64,000 nt of DNA, taken from positions 433,260 through 497,259 of the forward strand of contig NZ_BLAF01000004.1 of assembly GCF_009687885.1 (NCBI RefSeq), in the 5' to 3' direction. Under the pieces are notes generated by a model. The model had not been told where the DNA came from and searched no databases. It saw only the letters and a list, made by a program, of their open reading frames with translations. A program made the translations under genes and the position numbers. Of the stretch, positions 1-8,622 are shown in pieces (the stretch's first letter is position 1; every line of letters begins with the position of its first letter). The DNA is from Acrocarpospora pleiomorpha. GTDB taxonomy: Bacteria; Actinomycetota; Actinomycetes; Streptosporangiales; Streptosporangiaceae.

Positions 1-1
1 A

Positions 2-70
2 GCCGTGCGTGCTGCGCGCCTGCTGGTGGGACGGCCGGACACCGACACCCTGCACAGGAAGGCGTCATGA
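2..70 (+). CDS. C-terminal end of an upstream gene (partial)
   Basis: Frame 2 is open from the left edge and ends in TGA at 68-70, overlapping the ATG of the ligase by four bases (ATGA). The visible tail ends ...TDTLHRKAS. The overlap suggests a translationally coupled gene of the same operon. Too little is present to name the product. Confidence 0.45.
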   Translation, partial: AVRAARLLVGRPDTDTLHRKAS

Positions 71-1737
71 CCACGACCCCGACCTACCCGAAGCTGGCCG
101 ATGTGCTGGACGGCCAGCGCACCCCCGTCACGGACGAGGTCGCCCGAGAGTGGCGCGAGGCGGGATGGTGGGAGGAGCGCTCGGTGCGCTCGCTGCTCAC
201 CCAGGCAGCCCGGGTCCATCCCGATCGGGTCGCCCTCGTCGGTCGCCGCACGCAGGGCGACCGCGTGACCCGCACCTACCGGGAGTTCGACGCCAACGCA
301 CACCACGCCGCAAGCGTCTTCGCCTCGCTCGGCGTCGGCGTGGGCGATGCCGTCGTGCTGATGCTGCCGAACTGGGTCGAGTACCCCGAGATGGTCTTCG
401 GGATCAACGAGCTGGGCGCCGTCTACGCCGGCATCCCGGTCGCCTACGGCGAGCGGCAGGCCGCGGCCATCCTGCGCAGGAGCAAGGCCAAGGTGTTGGT
501 GGTTCCGCGCCGCTGGCGCAGCATCGAGCATCTCGACCTCTCCCGTCGGCTGCGAGCCGAGATCCCGACGCTCGAGCACGTCGTCCTCCTCGACGACGAC
601 GAGTCCGACCTGCGCGAAGGCGAGTCGTCGTGGTCCAGCCACGACGACGTCCCCAGCCACACGCTCCCCGAGCCGGTGCCCAGCCGGGTCTGCTACCTCG
701 GCTTCACCTCCGGTACGACCGGGGAGCCCAAGGGCGCCATGCACAGCCACAACACGCTGATCTACGCCATCCGGCGGCAGGTTGAGCACGTCGGTCCGCA
801 GATGTACGGCGACCCCGTGGTCCACCTGGTCGCCTCACCCGTGGGCCACCACACCGGCTTCGCCTGGGGGATCGTGATGACGGTCCTGTTCGCCGGCACC
901 GGGGTCTACGTCGATCGGTGGGACCCGGCGTGGGGAGTGCGGATCATTCGCGAGGAGCGGGTGACGACGTTCTTCGGCGCCCCGACGTTCCTGCAGGACA
1001 TGATGCGCACCGACCTCGTCGACGACCCGGACTGCCCGCTGACCTGTCTCGTCATCGCAGGCTCCCCGGTGCCGCGCAACCTGCCCGCCCAGGCGCAGGA
1101 GGCGCTCGGCGCGTACATCGCGCCTGCGTGGGGCATGACCGAATGCAGCATCATGAGCTCCTGCACGCCCAAGGAGCCGCCCGCCATCCAGCGCACCGAC
1201 GGCTCTGTCTTCGCCGGCTCCGCGGTTCGCGTCGTCGACGCCGAGGGCGACGACGTGCCGACGGGCGAGATCGGTGACCTGCTGATGCGCGGCCCGGGCG
1301 TCGTCTACGGCTACTACGACCGGCCCGACGCCACCGACGAGGCCTTCCTGGCGGGCCTGTGGTTCCGGACCGGAGACCGCGCCAGCATCGACGAGCACGG
1401 CTGGTTGAGCCTACGCGGCCGCAGCAAGGACATCATCATCCGCGGTGGCGAGAACATCCCGGTGACCGACGTGGAGTCCGTCATCTTCGATCACCCCGAC
1501 GTCGTCAACGCCGCCGTGGTCGGCATTCCCGACGAGCGACTGGGCGAGCTCATCTGCGCGGTGATCGTGGTCAAGGAAGGCCGGCCCGAGCTGACGGTCG
1601 ACACGCTTGCGGCGTACCTGCTCGAGCAGGGCCTCTCCAAGCACTACCTGCCGGAGCGGGTGGTCAGCCTTCCGGAGCTGCCCATGACGCCGAGCGGCAA
1701 GATCCAGAAGTTCAAGCTGCGGGAGATGCTGGGGTGA
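67..1737 (+). CDS. AMP-dependent acyl-CoA ligase
   Basis: An ANL-superfamily acyl-CoA synthetase, which activates a carboxylic acid to its CoA thioester via an acyl-adenylate. The 556-residue length is normal. The nucleotide loop TSGTTGEPKG lies near residues 214-223, the RTGD hinge motif near 433, the RSKDIIIRGGENI signature follows it, and the adenylating lysine is in PSGKIQKFKL near residue 544. The ATG is preceded by AGGAAGG. The gene overlaps the next by four bases (GTGA), so it begins a tight operon with a CoA transferase and a 3-hydroxyacyl-CoA dehydrogenase. That context fits degradation of an organic acid through CoA esters. The substrate cannot be read from the sequence; cyclohexanecarboxylate- or medium-chain-like acids are possible. 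Confidence 0.9.
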   Translation: MTTTPTYPKLADVLDGQRTPVTDEVAREWREAGWWEERSVRSLLTQAARVHPDRVALVGRRTQGDRVTRTYREFDANAHHAASVFASLGVGVGDAVVLMLPNWVEYPEMVFGINELGAVYAGIPVAYGERQAAAILRRSKAKVLVVPRRWRSIEHLDLSRRLRAEIPTLEHVVLLDDDESDLREGESSWSSHDDVPSHTLPEPVPSRVCYLGFTSGTTGEPKGAMHSHNTLIYAIRRQVEHVGPQMYGDPVVHLVASPVGHHTGFAWGIVMTVLFAGTGVYVDRWDPAWGVRIIREERVTTFFGAPTFLQDMMRTDLVDDPDCPLTCLVIAGSPVPRNLPAQAQEALGAYIAPAWGMTECSIMSSCTPKEPPAIQRTDGSVFAGSAVRVVDAEGDDVPTGEIGDLLMRGPGVVYGYYDRPDATDEAFLAGLWFRTGDRASIDEHGWLSLRGRSKDIIIRGGENIPVTDVESVIFDHPDVVNAAVVGIPDERLGELICAVIVVKEGRPELTVDTLAAYLLEQGLSKHYLPERVVSLPELPMTPSGKIQKFKLREMLG

Positions 1738-2861
1738 GCGCCGACCTGCTGCCCCTGGCGGGCATCAAGGTGCTCGACCTCTCGACATTGCTCCCCGGTC
1801 CGCTCGCCACGCTGTTGCTCGCCGAGGCGGGCGCCGACGTGGTCAAGCTCGAACGGCCGGGTCGGGGCGACGAGATGCGCAGCTACCTGCCGAGGTTCGG
1901 GGAGGCGAGCGCGAACTACGCCGTCCTGAACCGCGGCAAGCGTGCCTACGGCGTCGACCTCAAGGACCCGGTGCAGCGCGACCGTGTGCTCGAGCTCGCA
2001 GCAGAGGCCGACGTCGTGGTGGAGCAGTTCCGGCCGGGTGTCGCCGACCGGCTCGGGCTCGGGTACGACGCGGTGTGCGCGGTCAACCCGGACATCGTCT
2101 ACTGCTCGATCACCGGGTACGGCGCGAGCGGTCCACACGCGTCCCGGGCCGGGCACGACCTCAACTACCTGGCGGAGTCGGGCCTGCTCGGCGTGGTCGT
2201 GGACGCCACCGGTTCGCCGACCCTGCCGGTGACCGTGCTCGCCGACATCGCCGGCGGCACCTATCCGGCGGTGGTCAACGTCCTGCTGGCGCTGCGTCGG
2301 CGTGACCTCGGCGGCGGAGGCGCCCACCTGCAGGTCTCGATGACGCACAATTTGCAGGTCCTCGCCTATGGCTACTTCGCCACCCACCAGGCCGGCGGGG
2401 GATGGCCCCGGCCGAGCGCCGAGCTGCTCACCGGCGGCAGCCCGCGCTACCACGTCTACCCGACCTCCGACGGCCGGCACATCGCCTGCGCGGCCCTCGA
2501 GCAGAAGTTCTGGGATCGCCTGGTGGAGCTGGTCGACCTCGACCAGAGGTTCCGGGACGACGAGGGCCAGGAGCAGGCGGTGATCGCGGCGCTCGGTGCG
2601 CGATTCGCAGCAGAGCCGAGTCACCACTGGCGGTCCGTCCTCGACGGCGAGGACGTCTGCACGGTGGTGGTCTCGACCTGGGACGAGGCGGTCGCCGCAG
2701 GACTCCTCGACGTCGATGCCCCCGAGCGGGTCGCCGCACCCGGCACCGGCCGGTCGTTCCCCACGCTGCCCAGCCCGATCGCCCAGGGCCTGCGAGGCAC
2801 GCCGTCGACGACGGCGTACCCCTCACTCACCGACCTCGGCGACGACCCGCCGTGGGGCTGA
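1734..2861 (+). CDS. CaiB/BaiF (class III) CoA transferase family protein
   Basis: Moves CoA between acyl groups, or, in relatives, racemises 2-methylacyl-CoA. GTG 1734 was chosen because it overlaps the ligase stop (GTGA) and gives the usual N-terminus GIKVLDLSTLLPGPLATLLL; the open frame continues further upstream only as a shadow of the ligase. The protein is 375 residues. The family's catalytic aspartate is expected in GHDLNYLAESG, near residue 141. VVKLERPGRGDEMR and the NRGKRAYGVDLK segment are family hallmarks. It lies between an acyl-CoA ligase and a hydroxyacyl-CoA dehydrogenase, so a CoA-ester role is well supported. Transferase versus racemase is not decided. Confidence 0.88.
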   Translation: MSADLLPLAGIKVLDLSTLLPGPLATLLLAEAGADVVKLERPGRGDEMRSYLPRFGEASANYAVLNRGKRAYGVDLKDPVQRDRVLELAAEADVVVEQFRPGVADRLGLGYDAVCAVNPDIVYCSITGYGASGPHASRAGHDLNYLAESGLLGVVVDATGSPTLPVTVLADIAGGTYPAVVNVLLALRRRDLGGGGAHLQVSMTHNLQVLAYGYFATHQAGGGWPRPSAELLTGGSPRYHVYPTSDGRHIACAALEQKFWDRLVELVDLDQRFRDDEGQEQAVIAALGARFAAEPSHHWRSVLDGEDVCTVVVSTWDEAVAAGLLDVDAPERVAAPGTGRSFPTLPSPIAQGLRGTPSTTAYPSLTDLGDDPPWG

Positions 2862-2900
2862 CCGTGCGCCAGAGGCGCCCCTACCTCTCCAGGAGCTCAG

Positions 2901-3776
2901 ATGACCAGCACAGCACTTCCGTCCCGCATGGGCGTGTACGGCGGCGGCCGGATGGGCGCCGGCATCGCACACGCCTTCCTCCTGGCGGGCGCCGAGGTCA
3001 CGGTCGTGGAGGTCGACGCGGACGCCGCCCGGATCACGCGCGAGACGGTGGTGCGCAGTCTGGTGAAGGCCGTCGAGCGAGGAGCCCTGTCGGGCCCGGT
3101 CGACGAGGTGGTCGAGCGGCTGCGGGCCGTCGCCGACCCGGAGGAGCTCGCCGACTGCGATCTGGTCGTCGAGGCGGTCCCGGAGGACCTCGGGCTCAAG
3201 GTCGAGGTGCTCACCGCCGTCGAGCGCATCGCCCCCGGCGCCGTCCTCGCCAGCAACACCAGCGCGCTGTCGATCGACCGCATCGCCGGCAGTCTGGCGA
3301 AGGCGGACCGGTTCCTCGGGCTGCACTTCTTCAATCCCGTGCCGGCCAGCGAGCTGGTCGAGATCGTCGTCGGCGCGAGAACGGCACCCGACCTGACCGA
3401 GGTTGCGCAGGACTGGGTCCGCGCGCTCGGCAAGACTCCGATCACCGTGACCGACTCACCGGGCTTCGCAAGCAGCCGGCTCGGCGTTGCGCTGGCTGTC
3501 GAGGCGATCCGCATGCTCGAGGACGGCGTGGCCACAGCGGCCGACATCGACGCCGCCATGACCTTGGGCTACAAGCATCCGGCCGGCCCGCTGAGGACGA
3601 CCGACATCGTCGGCCTCGACGTCAGGCTCGCCATCGCGGAGCACCTGGCGGCCGAGCTGGGGGCGCGCTTCGAGCCCCCGACGCTCCTCCGGCAGAAGGT
3701 CGCCGCGGGAGAGCTCGGCCGCAAGACAGGCCAGGGCTTCTATGAATGGGACCGGGCGGGAGTGGTCGAGTCATGA
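2901..3776 (+). CDS. 3-hydroxyacyl-CoA dehydrogenase
   Basis: Oxidises a 3-hydroxyacyl-CoA to 3-ketoacyl-CoA with NAD. The Rossmann motif GGGRMG is at residues 14-19, and the acidic residue after beta-2 is in VVEVD. NTSALSIDRIAG and LHFFNPVP (catalytic His near 141) belong to the active site. The C-terminal domain carries DSPGFASSRLGVALAVEAIRML and GYKHPAGPL. At 291 residues it is a typical single-function short 3-hydroxybutyryl-CoA dehydrogenase (Hbd/PaaH type). The start follows CCAGGAGCTCAG, a clear ribosome site. Its last bases overlap the thiolase remnant, which would have been the next beta-oxidation step. Confidence 0.9.
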   Translation: MTSTALPSRMGVYGGGRMGAGIAHAFLLAGAEVTVVEVDADAARITRETVVRSLVKAVERGALSGPVDEVVERLRAVADPEELADCDLVVEAVPEDLGLKVEVLTAVERIAPGAVLASNTSALSIDRIAGSLAKADRFLGLHFFNPVPASELVEIVVGARTAPDLTEVAQDWVRALGKTPITVTDSPGFASSRLGVALAVEAIRMLEDGVATAADIDAAMTLGYKHPAGPLRTTDIVGLDVRLAIAEHLAAELGARFEPPTLLRQKVAAGELGRKTGQGFYEWDRAGVVES

Positions 3777-4143
3777 CTGCCGCCTTCGTGTACGCCGCGG
3801 TGCGTACGCCGTTCGGCCGCTTCGGCGGCGCTCTGGCCGAGGTGCGGCCCGACGACCTCGCCGCGACCGCGATCACCGGCGTCCTGGCGAAGGCACCGGG
3901 GCTGGACCCGGGCCGGATCGGCGACGTGGTGTGGGGCTGCGCCAACCAGGCGGGTGAGGACAACCGCAACGTCGGCCGGATGGCGGTGCCATCGCGATCG
4001 GCCATCCGCTCGGCGCGTCCGGTGGGCGGATCCTCGGCACGCTGGCCGCGCGGCTGCAGGAGTCCGGCGACCGGTACGGCGTAGCCGCGATCTGCATCGG
4101 CGTCGGCCAGGCGCTCGCCGTGGTGCTGGAGAACGTGGCGTGA
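3773..4143 (+). pseudogene. Thiolase with a large internal deletion
   Basis: The N-terminal part reads TAAFVYAAVRTPFGRFGGAL and continues to GEDNRNVGRMAV, the normal first ~72 residues of an acetyl-CoA acyltransferase. At about 3982-3992 it jumps, with a frame change, to the normal C-terminus AIAIGHPLGASGGRI...CIGVGQALAV. About 270 residues are missing, including the region of the nucleophilic cysteine; the C-terminal His (GHP) and Cys (CIG) remain. The sequence at the joint, GGCGGTGC, could belong to both sides (MAV and GGA contexts), which suggests deletion between short repeats. It cannot make an active thiolase as read. An assembly collapse is the main alternative. Confidence 0.85.
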
Positions 4144-4175
4144 CCGCCGTCGGCTGCGACGCCGCCACGGCGCTG

Positions 4176-4919
4176 TCAGGCGGCGCCGGTGTCCTTCGCC
4201 CAGGCCGTCCCCTCGGCGGCGATCTGCGCCAGCGAGTCGGCGACGGCCCGGGGCGCGGTGATCATCAGATCGTGCCCGCCCTCGATCACCCAGAGCCGGT
4301 CCTCGGCTCTCGCCGCAGCCAGCAGCTCCTCGGGATGGACGCCGAGGTCCACGCTCCCGCTGGCGACGATGAGGTAGCGCGGGATCGCCGCGACCGCCTG
4401 CTCGTTCTGGAGGCTGAGCTCCTGGTCGAAGCACTTCCAGGCGTGGGGAGTGAGGCGCGGCAGGGCCCACGCGACGTCCTCCGGATCGGTGACCCCGAAG
4501 AAGCCCAGTAGGTCCTCGCTCGGAAGGAGGATGAGCTCGACGCCATCGACCACCTTGCTGCCTGCCCGCAGGTCGAACATCGGCAGGGCCTCGGCGGCCG
4601 TCCGCCCCTGCGGGGCGTCGAGGTAGACGAGCTTCCCGACCCGGCCGTCGGCGCGGTCGGCGGCCCCCCTGGCGACCATGCCGCCGATGCTGTGACCGAC
4701 GAGGATGACGTCGCTCAGATCCTCGAAGAAGAGGAGATTGGCCACCTCGGTGATGTGCGTCTCCAGGTCGACATCGGGACTCATCAGGTGGGAGCGGTCA
4801 CCAGAGCCCGTCAGCGAGGGCGAGTAGACGGTGTGGCCGGCCGCCTCGAGCCGGCGAGCGACTCGCTGGTAGCACCAGCCTCCGTGACCGCCGCCGTGTA
4901 CCAGAACGAAGGTTGACAT
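4176..4919 (-). CDS. Alpha/beta hydrolase (EstC/salicylate-esterase-like)
   Basis: A 247-residue serine hydrolase. FVLVHGGGHGGWCY forms the oxyanion-hole strand. The nucleophile elbow GHSIGG puts Ser77 in place, and EGGHD places the catalytic His near residue 216. Length and the LVHGGG start match the esterases that resemble plant methyl-ketone/methyl-salicylate esterases. No signal peptide is visible, so it is cytoplasmic. It converges on the thiolase remnant and is divergent from the ABC importer operon, sharing a ~245-bp upstream region that contains the 17-bp palindrome at 5074-5090, so the same regulator may control it. The substrate is unknown. Confidence 0.85.
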   Translation of the reverse strand: MSTFVLVHGGGHGGWCYQRVARRLEAAGHTVYSPSLTGSGDRSHLMSPDVDLETHITEVANLLFFEDLSDVILVGHSIGGMVARGAADRADGRVGKLVYLDAPQGRTAAEALPMFDLRAGSKVVDGVELILLPSEDLLGFFGVTDPEDVAWALPRLTPHAWKCFDQELSLQNEQAVAAIPRYLIVASGSVDLGVHPEELLAAARAEDRLWVIEGGHDLMITAPRAVADSLAQIAAEGTAWAKDTGAA

Positions 4920-5073
4920 GGCGGAAACCTAGAGCCCGTCAGCCCAAAGTTCAACACTCATTTGTGTGGCCATAGACAATCCAGGATTTTGTCCGACGTT
5001 AGACGTTCGAAGTTTGCACTTGTGCTTGCCATCACATGTGACGTAGGTTACGGTGTTCGCATTCCGAGCCGAC

Positions 5074-5090
5074 ATCTCGTAATACGAGAT
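5074..5090. promoter_or_regulatory. 17-bp palindromic operator, copy 1
   Basis: ATCTCGTAATACGAGAT: 7-bp perfect arms around AAT. The identical 17 bases occur once more, upstream of the IclR-family gene at 10748-10764. It lies 19 bases before the GTG of a small leader ORF and 75 before livM, in the divergent region with the hydrolase. I infer an operator for the IclR protein. Confidence 0.75.
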
Positions 5091-5109
5091 TGACATCAAA
5101 GGAGGGCTC

Positions 5110-5166
5110 GTGTCGCAGCTGGCCGACTCCATGCCCGGTGCACCTACGTTCGCGAGCGACTGGTGA
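5110..5166 (+). CDS. 18-residue leader ORF ahead of the importer operon
   Basis: GTG at 5110 follows the strong ribosome site AAAGGAGG and reads 18 codons (MSQLADSMPGAPTFASDW) to a TGA at 5164-5166, whose last base starts the livM ATG (TGATG). The placement suggests translational coupling of livM to this peptide, or the remnant of a longer lost first gene. No attenuator hairpin was recognised. Confidence 0.4.
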   Translation: MSQLADSMPGAPTFASDW

Positions 5167-6203
5167 TGACGCCGACTCACTCGGACGCTCCGGCAGCGCG
5201 GACCTCCGGCGCATCCTCGACCGAGACGGTCACGGGGACGGCCCACGTCGAGCGCCTCCTCGCCTGGGGCTGGCAGCCGGCCGCCATCGTGGTCTGGATC
5301 TTCGTCGCCACCCCGCTGTTCGGCGGCTCGAACGTCTACCCGCTCCTGGTGCTCGCCGGCATCTACGGGATCGCGGTCGTCGGCGTGTCCCTCCTCGCCG
5401 GCCTCGGGGGGCAGATGACGCTGGGCCACGCGGTCTTCATGGCCATGGGCGCCTACGCATCGGCGCTCGCCACCACCAGGTGGGGCCTCTCGCCGCTGGT
5501 CGGCGTGGCCCTCGGCATCGCGGCCGCGCTGACGCTCGCGCTGGTCACCAGCCCGATCCTCCGCCTTCGTGGTTGGTACCTGGCCATGGCGACCGCCGCG
5601 TTCTCGTTTCTCCTGCAGCAGGTCCTCGTCAACCTCAGCGACCTCACCGGCGGCAACAACGGGATCTTCGGCATCCCGCCTCTCTCCGCGGGTGGCTTCG
5701 AGGTGACGGGTGAGAAGTCGTACTTCATCTTCAGCTGGGCCACTGTCCTCGTACTGTTCCTGCTGGGTCGCAACATCGCGCGCTCCAGGTTCGGTCGGTC
5801 GCTCACGGCCATTCACAAGGACACCGACGCGGCCGCAACGGTCGGCATCAACCCGGCGCGGGCCAAGGCTGTGCTCTGGCTCGTCGCGGCAGTGCCCGCC
5901 GCATTCGCGGGATCCGTCTTCGCCCACTACAGCGCGTTCATCGCCCCGACGGACTTCGCCTTCGCGACCTCCCTGCTGCTCTTCCTTCCCGTCCTCGTCG
6001 GAGGAGAGCGAAGCATCTTCGCGGGGCTGGTCATGGTGACTGTCTTCGTGGCGACCTCCGCCTACGTCACCCAGACGCTGACCGCCGAGCTCTTGGAGGC
6101 CATCGCCGTGATCGTCATCTGCCTGCTGTCGCCACATGGGCTCGCCGGTCTTGCGAGCTCGGCGCTCGGCCGTCTTCGCGCCATCGGGAGGCGCGATGCT
6201 TGA
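5166..6203 (+). CDS. livM: Branched-chain-amino-acid-type ABC permease (LivM)
   Basis: One of two permeases of a HAAT-family importer. The 345-residue protein has many hydrophobic segments. The LivM-type hallmarks are GLGGQMTLGHAVFMAMGAYASA near residue 80 and the cytoplasmic coupling region RSRFGRSLTAIHKDTDAAATVGINPARAKAVLW. ATG 5166 is preferred over GTG 5163 because it overlaps the leader stop. It overlaps livG by eight bases. The operon order livM-livG-livF-livH-livK is unusual only in placing livH late. The neighbouring CoA-ester genes suggest that a carboxylate rather than an amino acid may be the substrate. Confidence 0.88.
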   Translation: MTPTHSDAPAARTSGASSTETVTGTAHVERLLAWGWQPAAIVVWIFVATPLFGGSNVYPLLVLAGIYGIAVVGVSLLAGLGGQMTLGHAVFMAMGAYASALATTRWGLSPLVGVALGIAAALTLALVTSPILRLRGWYLAMATAAFSFLLQQVLVNLSDLTGGNNGIFGIPPLSAGGFEVTGEKSYFIFSWATVLVLFLLGRNIARSRFGRSLTAIHKDTDAAATVGINPARAKAVLWLVAAVPAAFAGSVFAHYSAFIAPTDFAFATSLLLFLPVLVGGERSIFAGLVMVTVFVATSAYVTQTLTAELLEAIAVIVICLLSPHGLAGLASSALGRLRAIGRRDA

Positions 6204-6963
6204 GGCCTCGAGTCTCTGTGTGGAGTTCGGCGGTGTGTCGGCGCTCTCCGAGGTGACCTTCTCGGTTGCCGAGGGCTCCGTGCTCGGCCTCATCGGGCCC
6301 AACGGCGCAGGGAAGTCGACCTTCATCGGTGCCGCGAGCGGCGTGGTCCTCGCCAGCGCAGGAACCGTCACCTGGCGTGGTGCGACCCTGGCTGGAAGAC
6401 GCCCCGACCAGATCGCGCGCCTCGGCATCGGGCGGACGTTCCAGCATGCCCGCCTCTTTCCAGGACTGACCGCCCTGGAGAACGTCATGATCGGGAGCCA
6501 CCTCGCCGGCCGGTCCGGTGTCTTCAGCGCCATGTTCCGCTCGCGGAGGTGGCGCAAGGACGAGACGCTCCTGCGGGACGCGGCCTTGGAGGCCATGGAG
6601 TCCGTCCATGCCCTCGAGCTGGCTCATCGTCCGAGCGAGGACCTCACCGCCGGGCAACAGCGCCTCGTCTCAGTGGCGCGCGCACTGGCAAGCGGGCCAT
6701 CGCTGTTGTTCCTCGACGAGCCGGCTGCCGGCCTGACGGACGCCGAGCGGCATCTTCTGGCCGCCGACCTCAAGCAGTACTTCGCCACGCACGAGGTGAC
6801 CGTCCTCCTCGTCGAGCACAACCTCGGGTTCCTGATGTCTCTCGTGTCCAACATCGTGGTCTTCGACCGCGGAACCGTCCTGGCCGAGGGCACACCGGCC
6901 GAGATCCGCTCGAATCCGGCCGTCATCGACGCGTACCTGGGAGCCGACCATGCTGTGCGGTAA
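6196..6963 (+). CDS. livG: ABC transporter ATP-binding protein (LivG)
   Basis: Powers the importer by ATP hydrolysis at the inner face of the membrane. ATG 6196 is chosen over an upstream in-frame start at 6136 because the protein then begins MLEASSLCVEFGG, with a normal length of 255 residues. Walker A is GPNGAGKST at residues 34-42. The signature is the LivG-type LTAGQQR in place of LSGGQ, and Walker B is LLFLDEPAAGL. The H-loop histidine is in LLVEHNL. The stop region overlaps livF by 14 bases. Confidence 0.9.
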   Translation: MLEASSLCVEFGGVSALSEVTFSVAEGSVLGLIGPNGAGKSTFIGAASGVVLASAGTVTWRGATLAGRRPDQIARLGIGRTFQHARLFPGLTALENVMIGSHLAGRSGVFSAMFRSRRWRKDETLLRDAALEAMESVHALELAHRPSEDLTAGQQRLVSVARALASGPSLLFLDEPAAGLTDAERHLLAADLKQYFATHEVTVLLVEHNLGFLMSLVSNIVVFDRGTVLAEGTPAEIRSNPAVIDAYLGADHAVR

Positions 6964-7657
6964 GGGGCTCGTGGCCGGATACCTCGGAGCGCCGGTGCTG
7001 CACGAGGTGAGCATCGAGGTACGTCCCGGAGAGGTGTTCTGCCTCCTCGGAGCAAACGGCGCGGGCAAGAGCACGACCGCCAGGTGCCTCGCCGGAGTGC
7101 TGGGGCTTCGTGGCGGTCAGGTCATGATCGACGACGTCGACGTGACGGAGGCGAGCGCCAACGAGCGTGTGCGTCGAGGGCTCTCGCTGGTTCCCGAGGC
7201 GCGACACCTGTTCGGTCGCTCGACGGTTCGCGACAACGTGCTCCTGGGCGGTTGGACGAGATCACGGTCGGAGCGGAGCGCCTCCTACGGCCGCGTCATG
7301 GAGACATTCCCTCAGCTGGGAAGACTGCTGAGGAGGAAGGCCCGCGACCTCTCCGGTGGTGAGCAGCAGATGGTTGCGATCGCGCGCGCCCTCATGGCCG
7401 ACCCTCGCTACCTCATCCTCGACGAGCCCAGCCTGGGCCTCGCGCCGATCTACGTCGACATCATCCTTCAGAAGGCCGCAGAGCTCGCCACGCTCGGAGT
7501 CGGTGTCCTGCTGATCGAGCAGAACGTCGGGAAGGCACTCTCCGTCGGCCACCGCGGCGCAGTGCTCGAGACCGGCCGAGTCGTCCTGTCCGGCAGCGCG
7601 GACGAGCTCGCTTCCGATCCTGCGGTCGTCGACTCCTATCTGGGTGGTGTGGTGTGA
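6950..7657 (+). CDS. livF: ABC transporter ATP-binding protein (LivF)
   Basis: Second ATPase of the importer, 235 residues. It has Walker A GANGAGKST, the signature LSGGEQQMVAIARAL, Walker B LILDEPSLGL and the LLIEQNV switch typical of LivF. The ATG lies inside the end of livG, and the stop overlaps the livH GTG by four bases, so all subunits are translationally linked. Confidence 0.9.
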   Translation: MLCGKGLVAGYLGAPVLHEVSIEVRPGEVFCLLGANGAGKSTTARCLAGVLGLRGGQVMIDDVDVTEASANERVRRGLSLVPEARHLFGRSTVRDNVLLGGWTRSRSERSASYGRVMETFPQLGRLLRRKARDLSGGEQQMVAIARALMADPRYLILDEPSLGLAPIYVDIILQKAAELATLGVGVLLIEQNVGKALSVGHRGAVLETGRVVLSGSADELASDPAVVDSYLGGVV

Positions 7658-8622
7658 GCACATTCCTGCAGCTGACCTTCGCGGGACTGAACGTCGGGTT
7701 CCTCTACATGCTGGTCGCTCTCGGCATGGTCGTGACCTATCAGGTCTCGCGGGTGGAGAGCCTTGCTCAGGGCACGTACGTCGTCTACAGCGCGTTGATC
7801 TTCGGCTCGGTGCACGACGGCCTGGGCTGGCCGTTGGTCGCCGCAGCCCTTGCAAGTCTGCTCGCCTGCGCCGGCATCGCCGTGTTCCTGTATCTGCTCG
7901 CCCTCAACAGGTTCGCCACACGCGGTGAGGCGGGACCCGTCATCATGCTCCTGGGCGGCGCGCTCCTCTTCGCAGAGCTGGCACGCCAGTTCTGGGGCCT
8001 CAACGACCGCAGCGCCAAGCCGTGGCTCTCCAACGAGCCGCTGCGGATCCTTGGTGCGACGGTGCTTCCTCACTCGCTGTTGATGTGGGCGGGCGCTGCG
8101 TTCCTGGTGGTCGCCGGCTTCGTGCTCTTCGAGCGGACCATGCTGGGCAAGGCGCTTCGCGCGGCAGCAGACGATGTCGAAGGTGCACGCATCGTCGGCA
8201 TCAACACGAAGGTGATGCAGTTCGTCAGCTTCCAGGTCGCCGGCTTCTTCGGTGCAGCGGCCGGGATTCTCCTGGCCCCCATCATGCCCTTCGGCTGGAC
8301 CTGGGTGTTCGCGCTGGCGTTGACGGGCGCGATCGGTGCCATCGCCGGCCGCTGGGAGTACGTCCCCGTGGCGCTGGCCTCCCTGGCCATCGGCCTGTTC
8401 GCCAGCTACGCCGGTGGCTACGTCTCGACGTCCTGGCAGGACGTCTACATCTACGGCGCATTCATCGTCGTTCTCCTTCTGCTACGGGAAGACAAGAGGG
8501 CGGGTACTCGTCGTCGACGCCGTAGGAGTGGCTCTTCGGAGCCTCGTATCAAGGACGGCCGGGCAGCCGCGTCTGCCGTGGCCGGTCACAACTCCGCACT
8601 CGTCCGGGTGCCCGAAAAATGA
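7654..8622 (+). CDS. livH: Branched-chain-amino-acid-type ABC permease (LivH)
   Basis: The second membrane subunit, 322 residues, with successive hydrophobic helices. The LivH-type coupling helix is in FERTMLGKALRAAADDVEGARIVGINTKVMQFVSF. The GTG start overlaps the livF stop (GTGA). The C-terminal ~45 residues are basic and low-complexity (RRRRRRSGS region), longer than usual and probably a cytoplasmic tail. Its stop overlaps the start of the binding-protein gene (ATGA). Confidence 0.87.
   Translation: MSTFLQLTFAGLNVGFLYMLVALGMVVTYQVSRVESLAQGTYVVYSALIFGSVHDGLGWPLVAAALASLLACAGIAVFLYLLALNRFATRGEAGPVIMLLGGALLFAELARQFWGLNDRSAKPWLSNEPLRILGATVLPHSLLMWAGAAFLVVAGFVLFERTMLGKALRAAADDVEGARIVGINTKVMQFVSFQVAGFFGAAAGILLAPIMPFGWTWVFALALTGAIGAIAGRWEYVPVALASLAIGLFASYAGGYVSTSWQDVYIYGAFIVVLLLLREDKRAGTRRRRRRSGSSEPRIKDGRAAASAVAGHNSALVRVPEK

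Noticed and set aside
4929-6596. 555-residue open frame opposite the livM/livG genes
   Set aside because: Its translation is low-complexity Arg/Gly/Asp-rich with no domain, and it is a shadow of well-supported ABC genes on the other strand.
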